DNA of 64,000 bases from Parahoeflea olei (GTDB lineage: Bacteria; Pseudomonadota; Alphaproteobacteria; Rhizobiales; Rhizobiaceae): assembly GCF_001703635.1 (NCBI RefSeq), contig NZ_LQZT01000004.1, forward strand, positions 85,160-149,159, in the 5' to 3' direction. This document shows, piece after piece, positions 20,431 through 30,412 of the stretch. Numbering within the stretch: the stretch's first letter is position 1; the number at the start of each line of letters is the position of its first letter. The translations under genes were made by a program, and so were the position numbers. The notes beneath the pieces are model-generated. The model was not told where the DNA came from, searched no databases, and worked only from the letters and a program-made list of their open reading frames with translations.

Positions 20431-22017
20431 ATGCCATCATCCATCTCCCTTTCCAATCTCGGTTGGTCCACGCCTGACGGCACCCCGCTTTTCACCCAAC
20501 TCGATCTGAGTTTCGGCCCCGGGCGTACCGGCATCGTCGGCCGCAACGGCACCGGCAAGAGCACGCTTCTGCGCCTGATTGCAGGAGAACTGACCCCATC
20601 GGCTGGCCAGATCACGGCCACCGGAACATGCGCGCTGATGCGCCAGGAGGCGCTGGAGCGGCCCGGCGACACCATCGCCGACCTGTTTGGCGCGGCGTTT
20701 GCGCTCGACCTGATCGAGCGCGCCGGACGCGGCGAGGCGGCGGCCGGGGAACTCGCCGATGTAGACTGGACCCTGCCCGCCCGGATCGAGGCGGCCCTTG
20801 CCCGCAGCGGCCTCAGGGCCGGGCCGCGCACGCCCCTTGCCACCCTGTCGGGCGGCGAGCGCACCCGCGCAGCACTCGCCGGCCTGATCCTGGCCGAACC
20901 CGACATCCTGCTCATGGACGAGCCGACCAACAATCTCGACCGCGACGGACGCCGCGCGGTGATCGAACTGGTGCGCACCTGGCGGGGCGGCGCGATCATC
21001 GTCAGCCATGATCGCGGGCTTCTCGAGGAGATGGACGCGATCGTCGAACTGACCACGCTCGGCGCCTCCAGATATGGCGGCAACTACACCGCCTACCGGG
21101 AGCAGAAGGCCGGCGAGCTCACGGCCGCGGCCGTGGACCTGGCCCACGCGGAAAAGGCCCGCGCCGAGGCTGCGCGACGGGCGCAGCAGGCCGCCGAGCG
21201 CAAGGCGCGAAAGGACAGCGCGGGCCGCAAGTCGCGGGCGAAGGCTGACCAGCCCAAGATGCTGCTGGATGCGGCCAAGGCCCGCGCGGAGGCGTCCGGC
21301 GGCGCCGGCAGCCGGTTGCGCGACGCCCGGCGCGAGGACGCCGAGCGTGCGCTGACCGCCGCCCGCGAGAAGGTCGAGGTGCTCGACCCGCTGCGCATGC
21401 AGGTGGCGCCGACCGGCCTTGCCTCCGGCAAGCTCGTGCTCAGCCTCGATCGGCTCACCGGCGGTCACGATCCGGACCACCCGGCAATCCGAAACCTGTC
21501 GCTGACCGTCACCGGTCCCGAACGGATCGCCATCGCCGGCCCGAACGGCAGCGGCAAGACCACGCTGATCCGCCTGATCACCGGGCAGATCGAGCCGCTG
21601 GGCGGGCGGGTGCAGGTTCCCGCCACATGGGCCTTGCTCGACCAGCATGTCGATCTGCTCGACCGCGGCGCCACCCTGCGCGACAATTTCATGCGCCTCA
21701 ATCCCGGCGCAACCGGACAGGGCGCGCATATGGCCCTTGCCCGATTCGGCTTTCGCGCGTGCGACGCCTTGCGCCCCGCCCGCGATCTCAGCGGTGGCGA
21801 AAGGCTGCGCGCCGGGCTTGCCTGTGTCCTCGGCGGCACCCCGCCGCCGCAGCTTATGATCCTCGACGAACCGACCAACCATCTCGATCTTGCGGGAATC
21901 GAGGCGCTCGAAGCCGCGCTGGCGGGCTATGACGGGGCCGTGCTGGCGGTCAGCCACGACCAGGCCTTCCTGGCCGCCTTGCAGCCCGACAGAATCCTGC
22001 ATCTCGAAGAGCAGTGA
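20431..22017 (+). CDS. ABC-F family ATPase
   Basis: A soluble protein of 528 residues with two ABC ATPase domains and no membrane segments. Domain 1 has Walker A GRNGTGKS (37-44), signature [12 protein letters not shown] and Walker [12 protein letters not shown]. Domain 2 has [20 protein letters not shown] and [12 protein letters not shown] charged Ala/Arg/Lys-rich linker joins them, as in ribosome-associated ABC-F proteins. It could be a translation factor or act in antibiotic protection; no drug-specific feature is visible. It is divergent from ttcA. Confidence 0.9.
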   Translation: MPSSISLSNLGWSTPDGTPLFTQLDLSFGPGRTGIVGRNGTGKSTLLRLIAGELTPSAGQITATGTCALMRQEALERPGDTIADLFGAAFALDLIERAGRGEAAAGELADVDWTLPARIEAALARSGLRAGPRTPLATLSGGERTRAALAGLILAEPDILLMDEPTNNLDRDGRRAVIELVRTWRGGAIIVSHDRGLLEEMDAIVELTTLGASRYGGNYTAYREQKAGELTAAAVDLAHAEKARAEAARRAQQAAERKARKDSAGRKSRAKADQPKMLLDAAKARAEASGGAGSRLRDARREDAERALTAAREKVEVLDPLRMQVAPTGLASGKLVLSLDRLTGGHDPDHPAIRNLSLTVTGPERIAIAGPNGSGKTTLIRLITGQIEPLGGRVQVPATWALLDQHVDLLDRGATLRDNFMRLNPGATGQGAHMALARFGFRACDALRPARDLSGGERLRAGLACVLGGTPPPQLMILDEPTNHLDLAGIEALEAALAGYDGAVLAVSHDQAFLAALQPDRILHLEEQ

Positions 22018-22055
22018 GAAGCATGGCGGGCCCCGGCTCTTGCCGCCCCGCCAAC

Positions 22056-22084
22056 GCAAAAGGGCCGCCCCGAAGGGCGGCCCT
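22056..22084 (-). terminator. Terminator after rpsD
   Basis: AGGGCCGCCC and GGGCGGCCCT form perfect ten-base arms around a CGAA loop. On the minus strand the stem is followed by TTTTG, matching a terminator for rpsD, whose stop is at 22112. Confidence 0.85.
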
Positions 22085-22111
22085 GAACTTGGAAATCCGG
22101 GTGGAAGCCGG

Positions 22112-22729
22112 TTAGCGCGAATAGAATTCGACGACCAGGTTCGGTTCCATGACGACGGCGTAGGGCACGTCGCTCAGCGTCGGGATGCGCACGAAGGTCG
22201 CGCTCATCTTGTGATGATCAACTTCGATATATTCCGGCACGTCGCGCTCGGCGAGCTGCGAGGCTTCGATCACGAGAGCCAGCTGCTTGGACTTTTCCTT
22301 GACCGCGATCACGTCGCCGGCCTTGCAGCGGTACGAACCGATGTTGACGCGCTTGCCGTTGACGGTGACGTGGCCGTGGTTGACGAACTGACGGGCAGCG
22401 AAGATGGTCGGCACGAACTTGGCGCGGTAGACGATGGCGTCCAGGCGCTGCTCGAGAAGGCCGATCAGGTTCTCGGGCGTATCGCCCTTCATCCGGTTGG
22501 CTTCGTCATAGGTCTTGCGGAACTGCTTTTCCGAAATGTCGCCGTAATAGCCCTTGAGCTTCTGCTTGGCGCGCAACTGCACGCCGAAGTCGGAGAGCTT
22601 GCCCTTGCGGCGCTGACCGTGCTGGCCGGGACCGTATTCGCGGCGGTTGACCGGGGACTTCGGACGGCCCCAGATGTTTTCGCCCATGCGGCGGTCGAGT
22701 TTGTACTTGGACGATTCGCGCTTGCTCAT
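22112..22729 (-). CDS. rpsD: 30S ribosomal protein S4
   Basis: A 205-residue primary rRNA-binding protein of the small subunit. The N-terminal [20 protein letters not shown] and the S4 domain ([11 protein letters not shown]...[18 protein letters not shown]) are intact. GAAAGGAAA lies before the start. It is encoded away from the other ribosomal operons, as usual in rhizobia. The zinc-binding cysteines found in some S4 proteins are absent. Confidence 0.98.
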   Translation of the reverse strand: MSKRESSKYKLDRRMGENIWGRPKSPVNRREYGPGQHGQRRKGKLSDFGVQLRAKQKLKGYYGDISEKQFRKTYDEANRMKGDTPENLIGLLEQRLDAIVYRAKFVPTIFAARQFVNHGHVTVNGKRVNIGSYRCKAGDVIAVKEKSKQLALVIEASQLAERDVPEYIEVDHHKMSATFVRIPTLSDVPYAVVMEPNLVVEFYSR

Positions 22730-23037
22730 CGCATTTCCTTTCAAAAGGTTGCTCCGGCCTGTTGCCAAACCGGATGAAGGAAACGCGCCCTCCTCTGGCC
22801 CCCGTTTTCGGGACCTGACAGAACGGTTCACGCACGCATTGTGACAAACCGTCCACGGGACACGTAAGAAAACGCGGGAACCGATCGGCCCTCGCGCTGG
22901 CCGGGTGTCTAGAGCATCGGGCCGCAGCTGTCAACGCCGCCGTCCGCCTGTCGCCTCAAAGCTGCGGTAACGGCACCTATTCCCGTGGCCTGCGCGCTTC
23001 GTTATAGCTTGGGTTCCCGCCAGAAGGATAGTTTTCC
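22730..23037. other. Divergent intergenic region, rpsD / pepT
   Basis: 308 bases with no credible gene. It holds the promoters of rpsD and pepT; a TTGTGACA stretch near 22841 could be part of the former but I cannot assign elements with confidence. Confidence 0.6.
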
Positions 23038-24270
23038 ATGACCGATACCGTTCTCGACCGTTTCCTGCGTTATGTCGTCATCGACACCCAGTCCGACGCC
23101 TCCTCCTCGACCCAGCCCTCGACCGCCAAGCAGAAGGATCTCGGCCGCCTGTTGGTGGACGAGCTGCTGGCGCTCGGGCTCAAGGACGCGCATATGGACG
23201 AGCACGGCAACATCTACGCGACCGTGCCGGCCAACACCGACAAGGACGTGCCGGTGATCTGCTTCTGCTCGCACATGGACACCGCGCCGGATTTCACCGG
23301 TACCAATGTCCGCCCGCAGGTGCTCAGGAACTACCAGGGCGGCGACATCACGCTGCCGGGCGACCCGAGTCGCATCATCAGGATGAGCGAGCATCCCGAT
23401 CTCGCCAACCAGATGGGCCATGACATCGTCACCACCGACGGCACCACGCTTCTGGGCGCCGACGACAAGGCGGGCATTGCCGAAATCGTGAGTGCCGCCG
23501 CCACGCTTCTCGCCACTCCCGAGATCCGCCACGGCGCGATCCGGCTCCTGTTCACCACCGACGAGGAGATCGGCCGCGGCGCCGACAAGGTCGACCTCGA
23601 CAAGCTCGGCGCCGCCTTCGGCTACACCCTCGATGGCGGCGTGATCGGCGAGGTCGAGGACGAAACCTTCTCCGCCGACGGCGTCGAAATCGAGATTGTC
23701 GGCGTCGCCCAGCATCCGGGCACCTCCAAGGGCGTGATGGAGAACGCGATCAAGATCGCGGCCGACATCGTCGCGCGTCTGCCCAGGGACCTTGCACCGG
23801 AGAGCACCGAAGGCCGCGAAGGCTTCATCCACCCGACCGGCATCTCCGGCACCATGGACCGGGCGCGGCTCGGCTTCATCATCCGCGATTTCGTCAACGA
23901 AGGCCTCACCGAAAAGGAAGACCTGCTCAAGACCATCGCCGAGGACGTGATGACCGCCTATCCCGGCTCGACCATGCGCTTTGCCGTGACCGAGCAGTAC
24001 CGCAACATGAAGGAAGTGCTCGACCGCCACCCGGAGGTGATGGACAATCTCATGGAAGCCGTGCGCCGCGTCGGGCTCGAGCCGGTCACGCATTCGATCC
24101 GCGGCGGCACCGACGGCTCACGCCTGTCCTTCATGGGCCTGCCCTGCCCCAACATCTACACCGGCGGCCATTCCTACCACTCGCCGCTCGAATGGATCAG
24201 CGTCCAGGACATGGAAAAATCCGTGGCCACCATCGTCGAACTGGCAAAGGTCTGGGAAGAGCGGGCGTGA
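23038..24270 (+). CDS. pepT: Peptidase T (tripeptide aminopeptidase)
   Basis: An M20-family zinc peptidase of 410 residues that removes N-terminal residues from tripeptides. Metal-site residues include His79 and Asp81 in CSHMDTAPD, the bridging Asp in LGADDKAG and the catalytic Glu in TTDEEIGRG. The ending GGTDGSRLSFMGLPCPNIYTGG is typical of PepT. It is a single-gene unit, and the sequence turns AT-rich immediately after it. Confidence 0.96.
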   Translation: MTDTVLDRFLRYVVIDTQSDASSSTQPSTAKQKDLGRLLVDELLALGLKDAHMDEHGNIYATVPANTDKDVPVICFCSHMDTAPDFTGTNVRPQVLRNYQGGDITLPGDPSRIIRMSEHPDLANQMGHDIVTTDGTTLLGADDKAGIAEIVSAAATLLATPEIRHGAIRLLFTTDEEIGRGADKVDLDKLGAAFGYTLDGGVIGEVEDETFSADGVEIEIVGVAQHPGTSKGVMENAIKIAADIVARLPRDLAPESTEGREGFIHPTGISGTMDRARLGFIIRDFVNEGLTEKEDLLKTIAEDVMTAYPGSTMRFAVTEQYRNMKEVLDRHPEVMDNLMEAVRRVGLEPVTHSIRGGTDGSRLSFMGLPCPNIYTGGHSYHSPLEWISVQDMEKSVATIVELAKVWEERA

Positions 24271-24644
24271 GCCGGACCGCCCAGAACCAAGCCCAAATGA
24301 GGAACTAGTCGACATGGCCTGCTGCAGCTTACGCATTCTCCCCTCTAGTATAGCGCACCAGGTGTTGATGCCGAGGACCGGATAAACCTTCTTCTCGGCC
24401 CTATAAGCTGACTGCCCCAATTTACGGCAGGATTATGCGGCGCCGGCTGAGGCCTTGATACCACAACAGTCAGAAAGACACCCACGTCCTGCGACCGCGT
24501 GCCACGCCCAAGCGCCCGCCCGGCAACTTGGATTTCATGTAAAAAAAGGCAAATATACTCACGTCAACCTGAGGATGCTCTCCTGCAATCGTACTTTCCA
24601 AGAAAGACGATTGCGTATTATTCCAACAGGGAGGCTTGAACACC
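24271..24644. other. AT-richer gene-free stretch after pepT
   Basis: 374 bases with visibly lower GC than the flanks (runs such as TGTAAAAAAAGGCAAATATACTC). I find no coding frame, tRNA cloverleaf, insertion-sequence end or strong terminator. It could be a decayed gene or recently acquired DNA together with the next gene. Confidence 0.5.
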
Positions 24645-25406
24645 ATGACAAAACCTGTTTCAGGAAGGCGACTGCGCGATCTGTTTGCGGCGACGATACT
24701 TGGTGCCGCATTTCTGGCCGGCGGCACGTTCGCAGCCAACGAGCCGGCGTTTTCACAAGAATCTCAAACTGTCCAGGGCGTCACTCCTTGGCAGGCACAG
24801 CGGGAGATCCAAGACTTCATTGATAGGTTCGTCGATGCGCAGAAATCCTTCGGACGGAGCAAGCTGGGCAGCAATGATTTCTCGGTGCGGACCAAGGTCG
24901 AGGGGCTCACACGCGTCTACAATGAGGAACTGGGCGCGATATGGGTCGCTCAATTCTCAGGCGCAATCCTGCCTGCCGTCTACAATTCAGACGCCGAGCA
25001 AGGCTATGCACACGGTATCCTGAAGATCTATTTTGACAAGACCAATGGCATCCAGGTGGTGGTGAACGAAGGTCAAGGCCTCTGGCAGATGCAGCAGAAG
25101 ACGGGGATCCTGTATGAGGATCTGCCCGAATATCCAGGATCCTGGAAAGAGTGGGGCGGGCCAGGCGAAGAGCCCGAACCCGTCGCCGAAACAGCCGCAC
25201 CAGCTTCGTCTCCGAGCCAGCCGAACCAGTTGTCTCCGAGCGGCCATTCAGGGGATCAGAGCATGACCGAATTGGGCAGCCGCGTGAAGGAACTGGGGGC
25301 CAGACTTGATGAACTTAAGCGATCGGGTGGCGACAGTTCTGAGATTCAGGCGGTGTACGAGGCCTGGCTAGCCGCCAAAAGGGAATACATGGAAGCTGCG
25401 CAGTAA
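24645..25406 (+). CDS. Secreted protein of unknown function
   Basis: A 253-residue exported protein: basic start, hydrophobic signal core (residues 11-28) and probable cleavage after residue 30. The mature domain (about 40-165) is followed by a Pro/Ser/Glu-rich linker and a C-terminal helical segment with coiled-coil pattern (SRVKELGARLDELKRSG). I do not recognise a family. AGGGAGG precedes the ATG with ten-base spacing; a TTG nine bases upstream is less likely. GC is lower than in most neighbours, hinting at transfer. Confidence 0.7.
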   Translation: MTKPVSGRRLRDLFAATILGAAFLAGGTFAANEPAFSQESQTVQGVTPWQAQREIQDFIDRFVDAQKSFGRSKLGSNDFSVRTKVEGLTRVYNEELGAIWVAQFSGAILPAVYNSDAEQGYAHGILKIYFDKTNGIQVVVNEGQGLWQMQQKTGILYEDLPEYPGSWKEWGGPGEEPEPVAETAAPASSPSQPNQLSPSGHSGDQSMTELGSRVKELGARLDELKRSGGDSSEIQAVYEAWLAAKREYMEAAQ

Positions 25407-25569
25407 CGCCATGCAAGGACATCAACCGATCTCAATGAGGATCGCGCCTCCACCCGGTGTTCATGATCGGGTGCGTCGCCGCTACGCGCGCAGCCTGGCC
25501 GCATCATCCCTTCTGCAACAGGACGATGGGACCGCACCGGCAGAGCGCTGGCGCAGTCCCGCCAGGCCG

Positions 25570-25734
25570 TCAGATTCGTCCCATGAGCACGAGAACGAGC
25601 AGCACGATGACAAGAAGGCCGAGCACGCCGACGCCGCCGTGTCCGAAGCCGTAGCCGTAGCCTCCGAAGCGGCCGCTGAAGCCGCCAAGCAGCGCGATGA
25701 TAAGGATGATGAGCAGAATGGTGCCGAGCGTCAT
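25570..25734 (-). CDS. DUF3309-family small membrane protein
   Basis: A 54-residue protein with two hydrophobic segments around a Gly/Tyr-rich loop (FGGYGYGFGHGG), and it begins MTLGTILLIILI as DUF3309 proteins do. The family is common in soil alphaproteobacteria and has no known function. A clear AGGAG lies ten bases before the start at 25734, while the longer upstream frame has no support. It stands alone, transcribed toward the secreted protein gene. Confidence 0.8.
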   Translation of the reverse strand: MTLGTILLIILIIALLGGFSGRFGGYGYGFGHGGVGVLGLLVIVLLVLVLMGRI

Positions 25735-26023
25735 GCGATTTTCTCCTGTGCGTGGCGCCGACCTCGACAAGAACTGGGGCCAGGACCCGGATCGGCACGT
25801 CTCAACGCGGGCAGGTTTGAATGGTTCCCTTGCGCGTCGATCCCGACTTGCGAAAGCCGCCTTGTGAGTGCCGCCGGCGACCGGCGCTTGCCGGCCTCTG
25901 CGTTGGACTGACGGATCGGGGCACCGACGGCTTGCAGCATCCCCCGCTGACGCGGTGATTGCGACCGGACAGAAAGCCTTCAGGCCGCTTCTGCAGGCCA
26001 GCCAGTGGCGCCCGGCGGCAGCG

Positions 26024-26815
26024 CTACAGACCGACCTCGCCATCCTCGCCGAGCGCGTCGGCGATGAAGCGGTCGGGATCGGACGTAAATGTCCAATAGA
26101 GCCTGAAATGCTCCGTGTCCTGGTAGTTCACCTCGTCGATGCCGTGCCGGGTGATCTCGAGCAGGCGGGCCCCGGGCAAGGCCATCAGGATCGGCGAATG
26201 GGTCGCCATGATGACCTGCGCCGCGGCGCGCTCCTGGATGCCGTGCAGGATGCGCAGCAGCTCCAGCTGCCGCTTGGGCGACAGGGCGCTTTCCGGCTCA
26301 TCCATGAAATAGATGCCCTGCCGCGACATCCGCTCCTCGAAAAACCGGACGAACCCCTCCCCGTGGCTCCAGGACAGGAAATCCGGGGGCGGCCCGGACA
26401 TCGGGTCATCGAGCGCGGCGACATCCAGATACCGGGCGACGGAAAAGAACGTCTCGGCCTTGAAGAACCAGCCGGTGGTCACCTTTGGCAGCCAGGCGCC
26501 GCGCAGCACGTCGGCCAATGCCGCGCCGCTTCTGTCGAGCGCCCGCTCGTGATCGACAGGGCGGTAGCCCTTGCCGCCACCGGCTTCGTCGAAGCCGCAG
26601 AGCGCAGCGATCGCCTCCACCAGGGTTGATTTTCCCGTGCCGTTTTCGCCGATGAGAATGGTGACCGGGGTGGAAAAGCGAAGATCGAAGCTGTCGTCGC
26701 GCAACCAGGGCAGATCGAACGGATAGCCGGTCTTGCCCGCGATCTTGTCCTCGACAAGCGTCAACCGCTTCAGAAATGGCGCCGGCAGCCGGGTCTGTCG
26801 TTTGTCGCGGGCCAA
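26024..26815 (-). CDS. AAA/ABC-type ATPase with SMC/RecF-like fold
   Basis: A 263-residue single-domain ATPase. Walker A GENGTGKS is at 56-63, Walker B with YFMDEPESALSP starts near 169 (Asp172, Glu173), and the switch His lies in MATHSP (His206). This layout matches the COG3910-type predicted ATPases related to the RecF/SMC/OLD group. There is no nuclease or TOPRIM domain and no coiled-coil arm. It lies 30 bases downstream of the HerA-like gene on the same strand, so the two are probably co-expressed. Its role is unknown. Confidence 0.8.
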   Translation of the reverse strand: MARDKRQTRLPAPFLKRLTLVEDKIAGKTGYPFDLPWLRDDSFDLRFSTPVTILIGENGTGKSTLVEAIAALCGFDEAGGGKGYRPVDHERALDRSGAALADVLRGAWLPKVTTGWFFKAETFFSVARYLDVAALDDPMSGPPPDFLSWSHGEGFVRFFEERMSRQGIYFMDEPESALSPKRQLELLRILHGIQERAAAQVIMATHSPILMALPGARLLEITRHGIDEVNYQDTEHFRLYWTFTSDPDRFIADALGEDGEVGL

Positions 26816-26845
26816 TCGCTCACCCTCAAGCCTGGAAGCCGGACG

Positions 26846-28432
26846 TTACTCCGCGGCTTCCGCATTCCCGGCCTCGTCGTCCGGCGCATCCGCGGCGCCC
26901 GGCGCGGTTTCGGCCTGCAAGTCTGGAAGGCCGACGATGCGTTTTCCGGAATGGTCGGCATGGACGATGATCAGGCCCTGCTCCTCGAAATAGCCGAGCA
27001 GCCGACGTGCGCGCCGGGCCGAGTGGGTGCCATAGGCGCGGGCGATGCGCGCGTCCGACGGACAGGGCTCGCCCTTGATCGCGGCATGCGCGAGCATCAG
27101 GAACACGCCCTGCAGGTCTTCCGTGACGGTGGCCGAGAGCGTGAGCGCCGTGGCCCAGACCTCGGTTTCCGCGGTTTCGGCATCGACCCCGGAGCGGGCG
27201 ATGGCCACGCGGCGGCGGAATTCGCCAAGCGGCATCGGTGAGCCCGGCACGCGCCGCATCCTCAGCCGCACCATGAAATCCTGGTAGAGCGCCGCATCGG
27301 TGCGGTAGCCCGATTGCGGATCGGCGAGAATTTCGGTCAACACCGCGTCCACCCGCCGCTCGCGCTCGTCCGCATCCATTTCGGGCGCCGAGGCGTCGCG
27401 GCCGGGCCGCGGTGACGGCTGGTCGCTCAGGGGCGTGGCGCGGGACAGTTCCGCCAAAATGTCGGTGGTGGGACGCGGCGCCGGCCGTACCCGGCGCTGG
27501 GCCAGACGCGTGAGTTCCTCCGGATCCGGCGTGAAGATCAGGTCCTTGAGATCCTCCACATCGGCGGGCGCTTCGGGCATCGGCATCAGCTTCGGGCTCG
27601 AGGACCGTGCCTGCGTCTCGACCGCGCCGATGGCGATCGGCAGCGGCCGCCGCGACAGCGCCGGGCCAAGACCCACGAAATTGCCGCGCTGGAGATCGCG
27701 GAACATTTCCGCCTGGCGCCGGTCCATGCCCAGGAGATCGGCCGCACGCGCCATGTCGATGTCGAGAAAGGTGCGGCCCATCAGGAAGTTCGAGGCTTCC
27801 GCGGCCACGTTCTTGGCGAGCTTGGCAAGCCGCTGGGTGGCGATCACGCCGGCGAGCCCGCGCTTTCTGCCACGGCACATCAGGTTGGTCATCGCGCCGA
27901 GCGACATCTTGCGCGCGTCTTCCGAGACGTCGCCGCCGGCCGCGGGCGCGAACATCTGCGCCTCGTCCACCACCACCAGCACCGGATACCAGTGCGCATG
28001 CTCGGCATCGAACATCGCGTTCAGGAAAATCGCCGCAGCCCGCATCTGCTGCTCGACTTCCAGGCCTTCGAGCGAGAGCACGCAGGAGACGCGGTGCTTG
28101 CGGATGCGGCTGGCGATGCCGGCGATCTCGCCTTCGCTGCGCTCGCCCTCGACCACCAGATGACCGTATTTCTCCGACAGCGTGACGAAGTCGCCCTCGG
28201 GATCGATGATCACCTGCTGCACCCACTGCGCCGATTGTTCGAGCAGGCGGCGAAGCAGATGCGACTTGCCGGAGCCGGAATTGCCCTGCACCAGAAGACG
28301 GGTGGCGAGCAGTTCCTCGATGTCGAGCTTGGCCGGCTGTCCGCTGGTCAGGCTTCCCATGTCAATTCCGACCTTCACTCCGGCTTCACTCCCAAGATTG
28401 AACGCGGGACGGCCCGCAACCGGGTCGCCCAT
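26846..28432 (-). CDS. HerA-like (DUF87) DNA translocase/ATPase
   Basis: A predicted cytoplasmic ATPase of about 528 residues in the FtsK/HerA superfamily. The Walker A motif is QGNSGSGKS (about 49-57) and Walker B is VLVVVDEAQMF (Asp156, Glu157), with a following GRKRGLAGVIATQRL segment typical of HerA/DUF87 proteins. The C-terminal third is Pro/Arg-rich and then resembles a winged-helix region. The start is uncertain: an ATG at 28432 and a GTG at 28450 are both possible, and an ATG at 28360 would remove an unconserved leader. It is followed by the AAA ATPase gene. Confidence 0.8.
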   Translation of the reverse strand: MGDPVAGRPAFNLGSEAGVKVGIDMGSLTSGQPAKLDIEELLATRLLVQGNSGSGKSHLLRRLLEQSAQWVQQVIIDPEGDFVTLSEKYGHLVVEGERSEGEIAGIASRIRKHRVSCVLSLEGLEVEQQMRAAAIFLNAMFDAEHAHWYPVLVVVDEAQMFAPAAGGDVSEDARKMSLGAMTNLMCRGRKRGLAGVIATQRLAKLAKNVAAEASNFLMGRTFLDIDMARAADLLGMDRRQAEMFRDLQRGNFVGLGPALSRRPLPIAIGAVETQARSSSPKLMPMPEAPADVEDLKDLIFTPDPEELTRLAQRRVRPAPRPTTDILAELSRATPLSDQPSPRPGRDASAPEMDADERERRVDAVLTEILADPQSGYRTDAALYQDFMVRLRMRRVPGSPMPLGEFRRRVAIARSGVDAETAETEVWATALTLSATVTEDLQGVFLMLAHAAIKGEPCPSDARIARAYGTHSARRARRLLGYFEEQGLIIVHADHSGKRIVGLPDLQAETAPGAADAPDDEAGNAEAAE

Positions 28433-28527
28433 AAAAATCGGCCACCGCACTCCCTAGCAGAAATTATCCGCCACGATTGCGGCGATCCGGGAAATACACA
28501 GAAATTCGAGGAATTTCGAGGGGTCGT

Positions 28528-28779
28528 CTAGGAGAAGAACCAGCGGCTGGCTTCCCGCCGCGCCTCCCGGCGGCTGACGCCGATATCCTTGAGCAGGTGG
28601 TCATCAAGTTCACCGAGATGCAGCCGTTGCCGCCGCCGGTCGCAGGCGCGGGCCAACCACCGTCCGAGCGACCATACCACACGTGCCCCCGCAGCAAAGC
28701 CCGCCTCCGGCCTGGCGGCGCCCTCCTGGCTCGTCTGCTGGCACAGGGGCAATGCGGTGGGTCGGGTCTCGCTGGTCAT
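28528..28779 (-). CDS. DUF1127-domain small protein
   Basis: An 83-residue protein ending in the DUF1127 (YjiS-like) motif LDDHLLKDIGVSRREARREA. Short DUF1127 proteins of agrobacteria and Rhodobacter affect RNA turnover and phosphate or carbon metabolism through an Arg-rich RNA-binding tail; that role is only inferred here. ACGGAGCG lies before the start. It is divergent from the ArsR-type regulator gene 115 bases away. Confidence 0.82.
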   Translation of the reverse strand: MTSETRPTALPLCQQTSQEGAARPEAGFAAGARVVWSLGRWLARACDRRRQRLHLGELDDHLLKDIGVSRREARREASRWFFS

Positions 28780-28894
28780 GATGTCGCTCCGTTGGCTGAA
28801 GCGACCACCTAGCCCGGCGCATGCGGGCGATGCTTCGGCCGTGGCCGAAGCATCGGAGGATGACGCGGCAAGCTGCAGCCGCTAGGGTCCGGGC

Positions 28895-29611
28895 ATGACA
28901 AACCAGGCAAGCGCAACCACGATAGCCGCCATCGCCGCCCTGATCGGCGACATGGCCCGGGCCAACATCCTTTCGGCGCTGATGAGCGGCAAGGCGCTCA
29001 CGGCGACGGAACTCGCCCATCACGCGGGCGTCAGCGCCCCGACCGCCAGCGCCCATCTCGCGCGGCTGGTCGACGGCCATCTGATCGCAGTCGAGAAACA
29101 GGGCCGCCACCGCTATTACCGGATCGCATCGTCTGCGGTCGCCGACGCCTTCGAAAGCCTGTCCCATCTCGCAGCCATCGGCCCGAAACGTCACCGGCCC
29201 ACCGGCCCGCGCGACCTCGCCATGCGCCAGGCCCGCACCTGCTACGACCACATGGCAGGGCGACTGGCCGTTGCCATGACCGATGCGCTGATCGCGCGCG
29301 GGCTGATCGTGGTCGAGGACCGCTCCGGCCTCGTCACCAATGACGGCCGGCGGTTTTTCGCCGATTTCGGCATCGAGCTCGATCCGAAGCCGAAATCCGC
29401 CCGGCCGCTCTGCCGCACCTGCCTCGACTGGAGCGAACGGCGCATGCATCTGGGCGGCCGGCTCGGCGCGCAGTTGCTCGACCAGTCCCTCAAACGACAC
29501 TGGGTCCGCCCGTTGACCGACAGCCGCGCGCTCGGCATCACCCGCGACGGCGAGCGCGGCTTTCACGAAACCTTCGGCCTTCCGCTGGATCTGCTGGCGC
29601 CGCCGCGTTGA
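28895..29611 (+). CDS. ArsR-type winged-helix transcriptional regulator
   Basis: A 238-residue regulator. The N-terminal winged helix spans about residues 10-90 (MARANILSALMSGKALTATELA, SAPTASAHLARLVDGHLIAVEKQGRHRYYRI). The C-terminal half has RQARTCYDHMAGRLAV and a CRTCLDWSERR motif, seen in a family of longer ArsR-like proteins of alphaproteobacteria. The ligand is unknown, and the two Cys and nearby residues could bind metal or a thiol reagent. It is divergent from the DUF1127 gene and convergent with murI. Confidence 0.82.
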   Translation: MTNQASATTIAAIAALIGDMARANILSALMSGKALTATELAHHAGVSAPTASAHLARLVDGHLIAVEKQGRHRYYRIASSAVADAFESLSHLAAIGPKRHRPTGPRDLAMRQARTCYDHMAGRLAVAMTDALIARGLIVVEDRSGLVTNDGRRFFADFGIELDPKPKSARPLCRTCLDWSERRMHLGGRLGAQLLDQSLKRHWVRPLTDSRALGITRDGERGFHETFGLPLDLLAPPR

Positions 29612-29620
29612 TTGCCGGCC

Positions 29621-30412
29621 TCAGCCGGCGCTCAGTCCGAAGCCGTGCATCAGCCGCTGCACGTTCTGGTCCGGGTTGCCCGAGGTGAACACCACCGTGT
29701 CCTTGTCGTCAGGCAGCGCGTCGCCGCCCGGCAGCGTCTCGACGATCGCGAGCGCCCGGCGCGCGATCGCCTCGGCCGGATCGATCCAGTCGACCGGCCA
29801 CGGCGCCATTTTGCGCATGCGGTTGACCAGAAACGGGAAATGCGTGCAGGCCAGCACCACGATATCGGTCTTGCGGCCGTCCTGCTCGACGAAGCAGGGC
29901 GCGATCTCCGCGCTCACCGCCGCCTCGTCGACAAAGCCCTTGCGCATATAGGTCTCGGCCAGGCCTGCGAGATTTTCCGACCCCACCAGCCGCACATGCA
30001 CCTTGCCGGCATAGTCGCGGATCAGGTCCCTTGTGTATTGCCGCTTGACGGTGCCAGGCGTCGCCAGCACCGAAACCAGGCCCGAGCGGGTGCGCTCGGC
30101 GGCGGGCTTGATCGCCGGCACGGTGCCGACGAAAGGCACCTCCGGAAACGCCTGCCTGAGCGCCGACAGCACGATGGTCGAGGCGGTGTTGCAGGCAATC
30201 AGCGCCAGCGCCGGCCGGTGCGTTTCGATCAGGCCGGAAAACAGCGCGACGATGCGGTCGCGCAGGGCGTCTTCCTCCCAGGCGCCATAGGGAAAACCCG
30301 CATCGTCGGCGACATAGACGAAGCGCCGCCCGGGCATGATCACGCGCGCCTCGCGCAGCACGCTCAGGCCGCCGATGCCGCTGTCGAAAACCAGGACCGG
30401 TCCGTCGCTCAT
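29621..30412 (-). CDS. murI: Glutamate racemase
   Basis: Converts L- to D-glutamate for peptidoglycan. The 263-residue protein has both catalytic cysteines: Cys74 in IACNTAST and Cys189 with His191 in LACTHFPFL. The N-terminal [11 protein letters not shown] is typical. Its ATG overlaps the stop of the upstream TrmJ-type gene by four bases, so the genes are translationally coupled although functionally unrelated. Confidence 0.96.
   Translation of the reverse strand: MSDGPVLVFDSGIGGLSVLREARVIMPGRRFVYVADDAGFPYGAWEEDALRDRIVALFSGLIETHRPALALIACNTASTIVLSALRQAFPEVPFVGTVPAIKPAAERTRSGLVSVLATPGTVKRQYTRDLIRDYAGKVHVRLVGSENLAGLAETYMRKGFVDEAAVSAEIAPCFVEQDGRKTDIVVLACTHFPFLVNRMRKMAPWPVDWIDPAEAIARRALAIVETLPGGDALPDDKDTVVFTSGNPDQNVQRLMHGFGLSAG

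Noticed and set aside
24271..24644. tRNA gene or insertion-sequence remnant in the AT-rich gap
   Set aside because: I could find no cloverleaf, terminal inverted repeat or transposase-like frame.
25411..25911. Plus-strand open frame across the DUF3309 gene
   Set aside because: It is acidic low-complexity sequence with no ribosome-binding site; the minus-strand DUF3309 gene explains the region.
26024..28432. New antiphage defence system
   Set aside because: The two ATPases lack any nuclease, methylase or toxin partner, and the surroundings are ordinary chromosomal genes, so the claim would be too strong.
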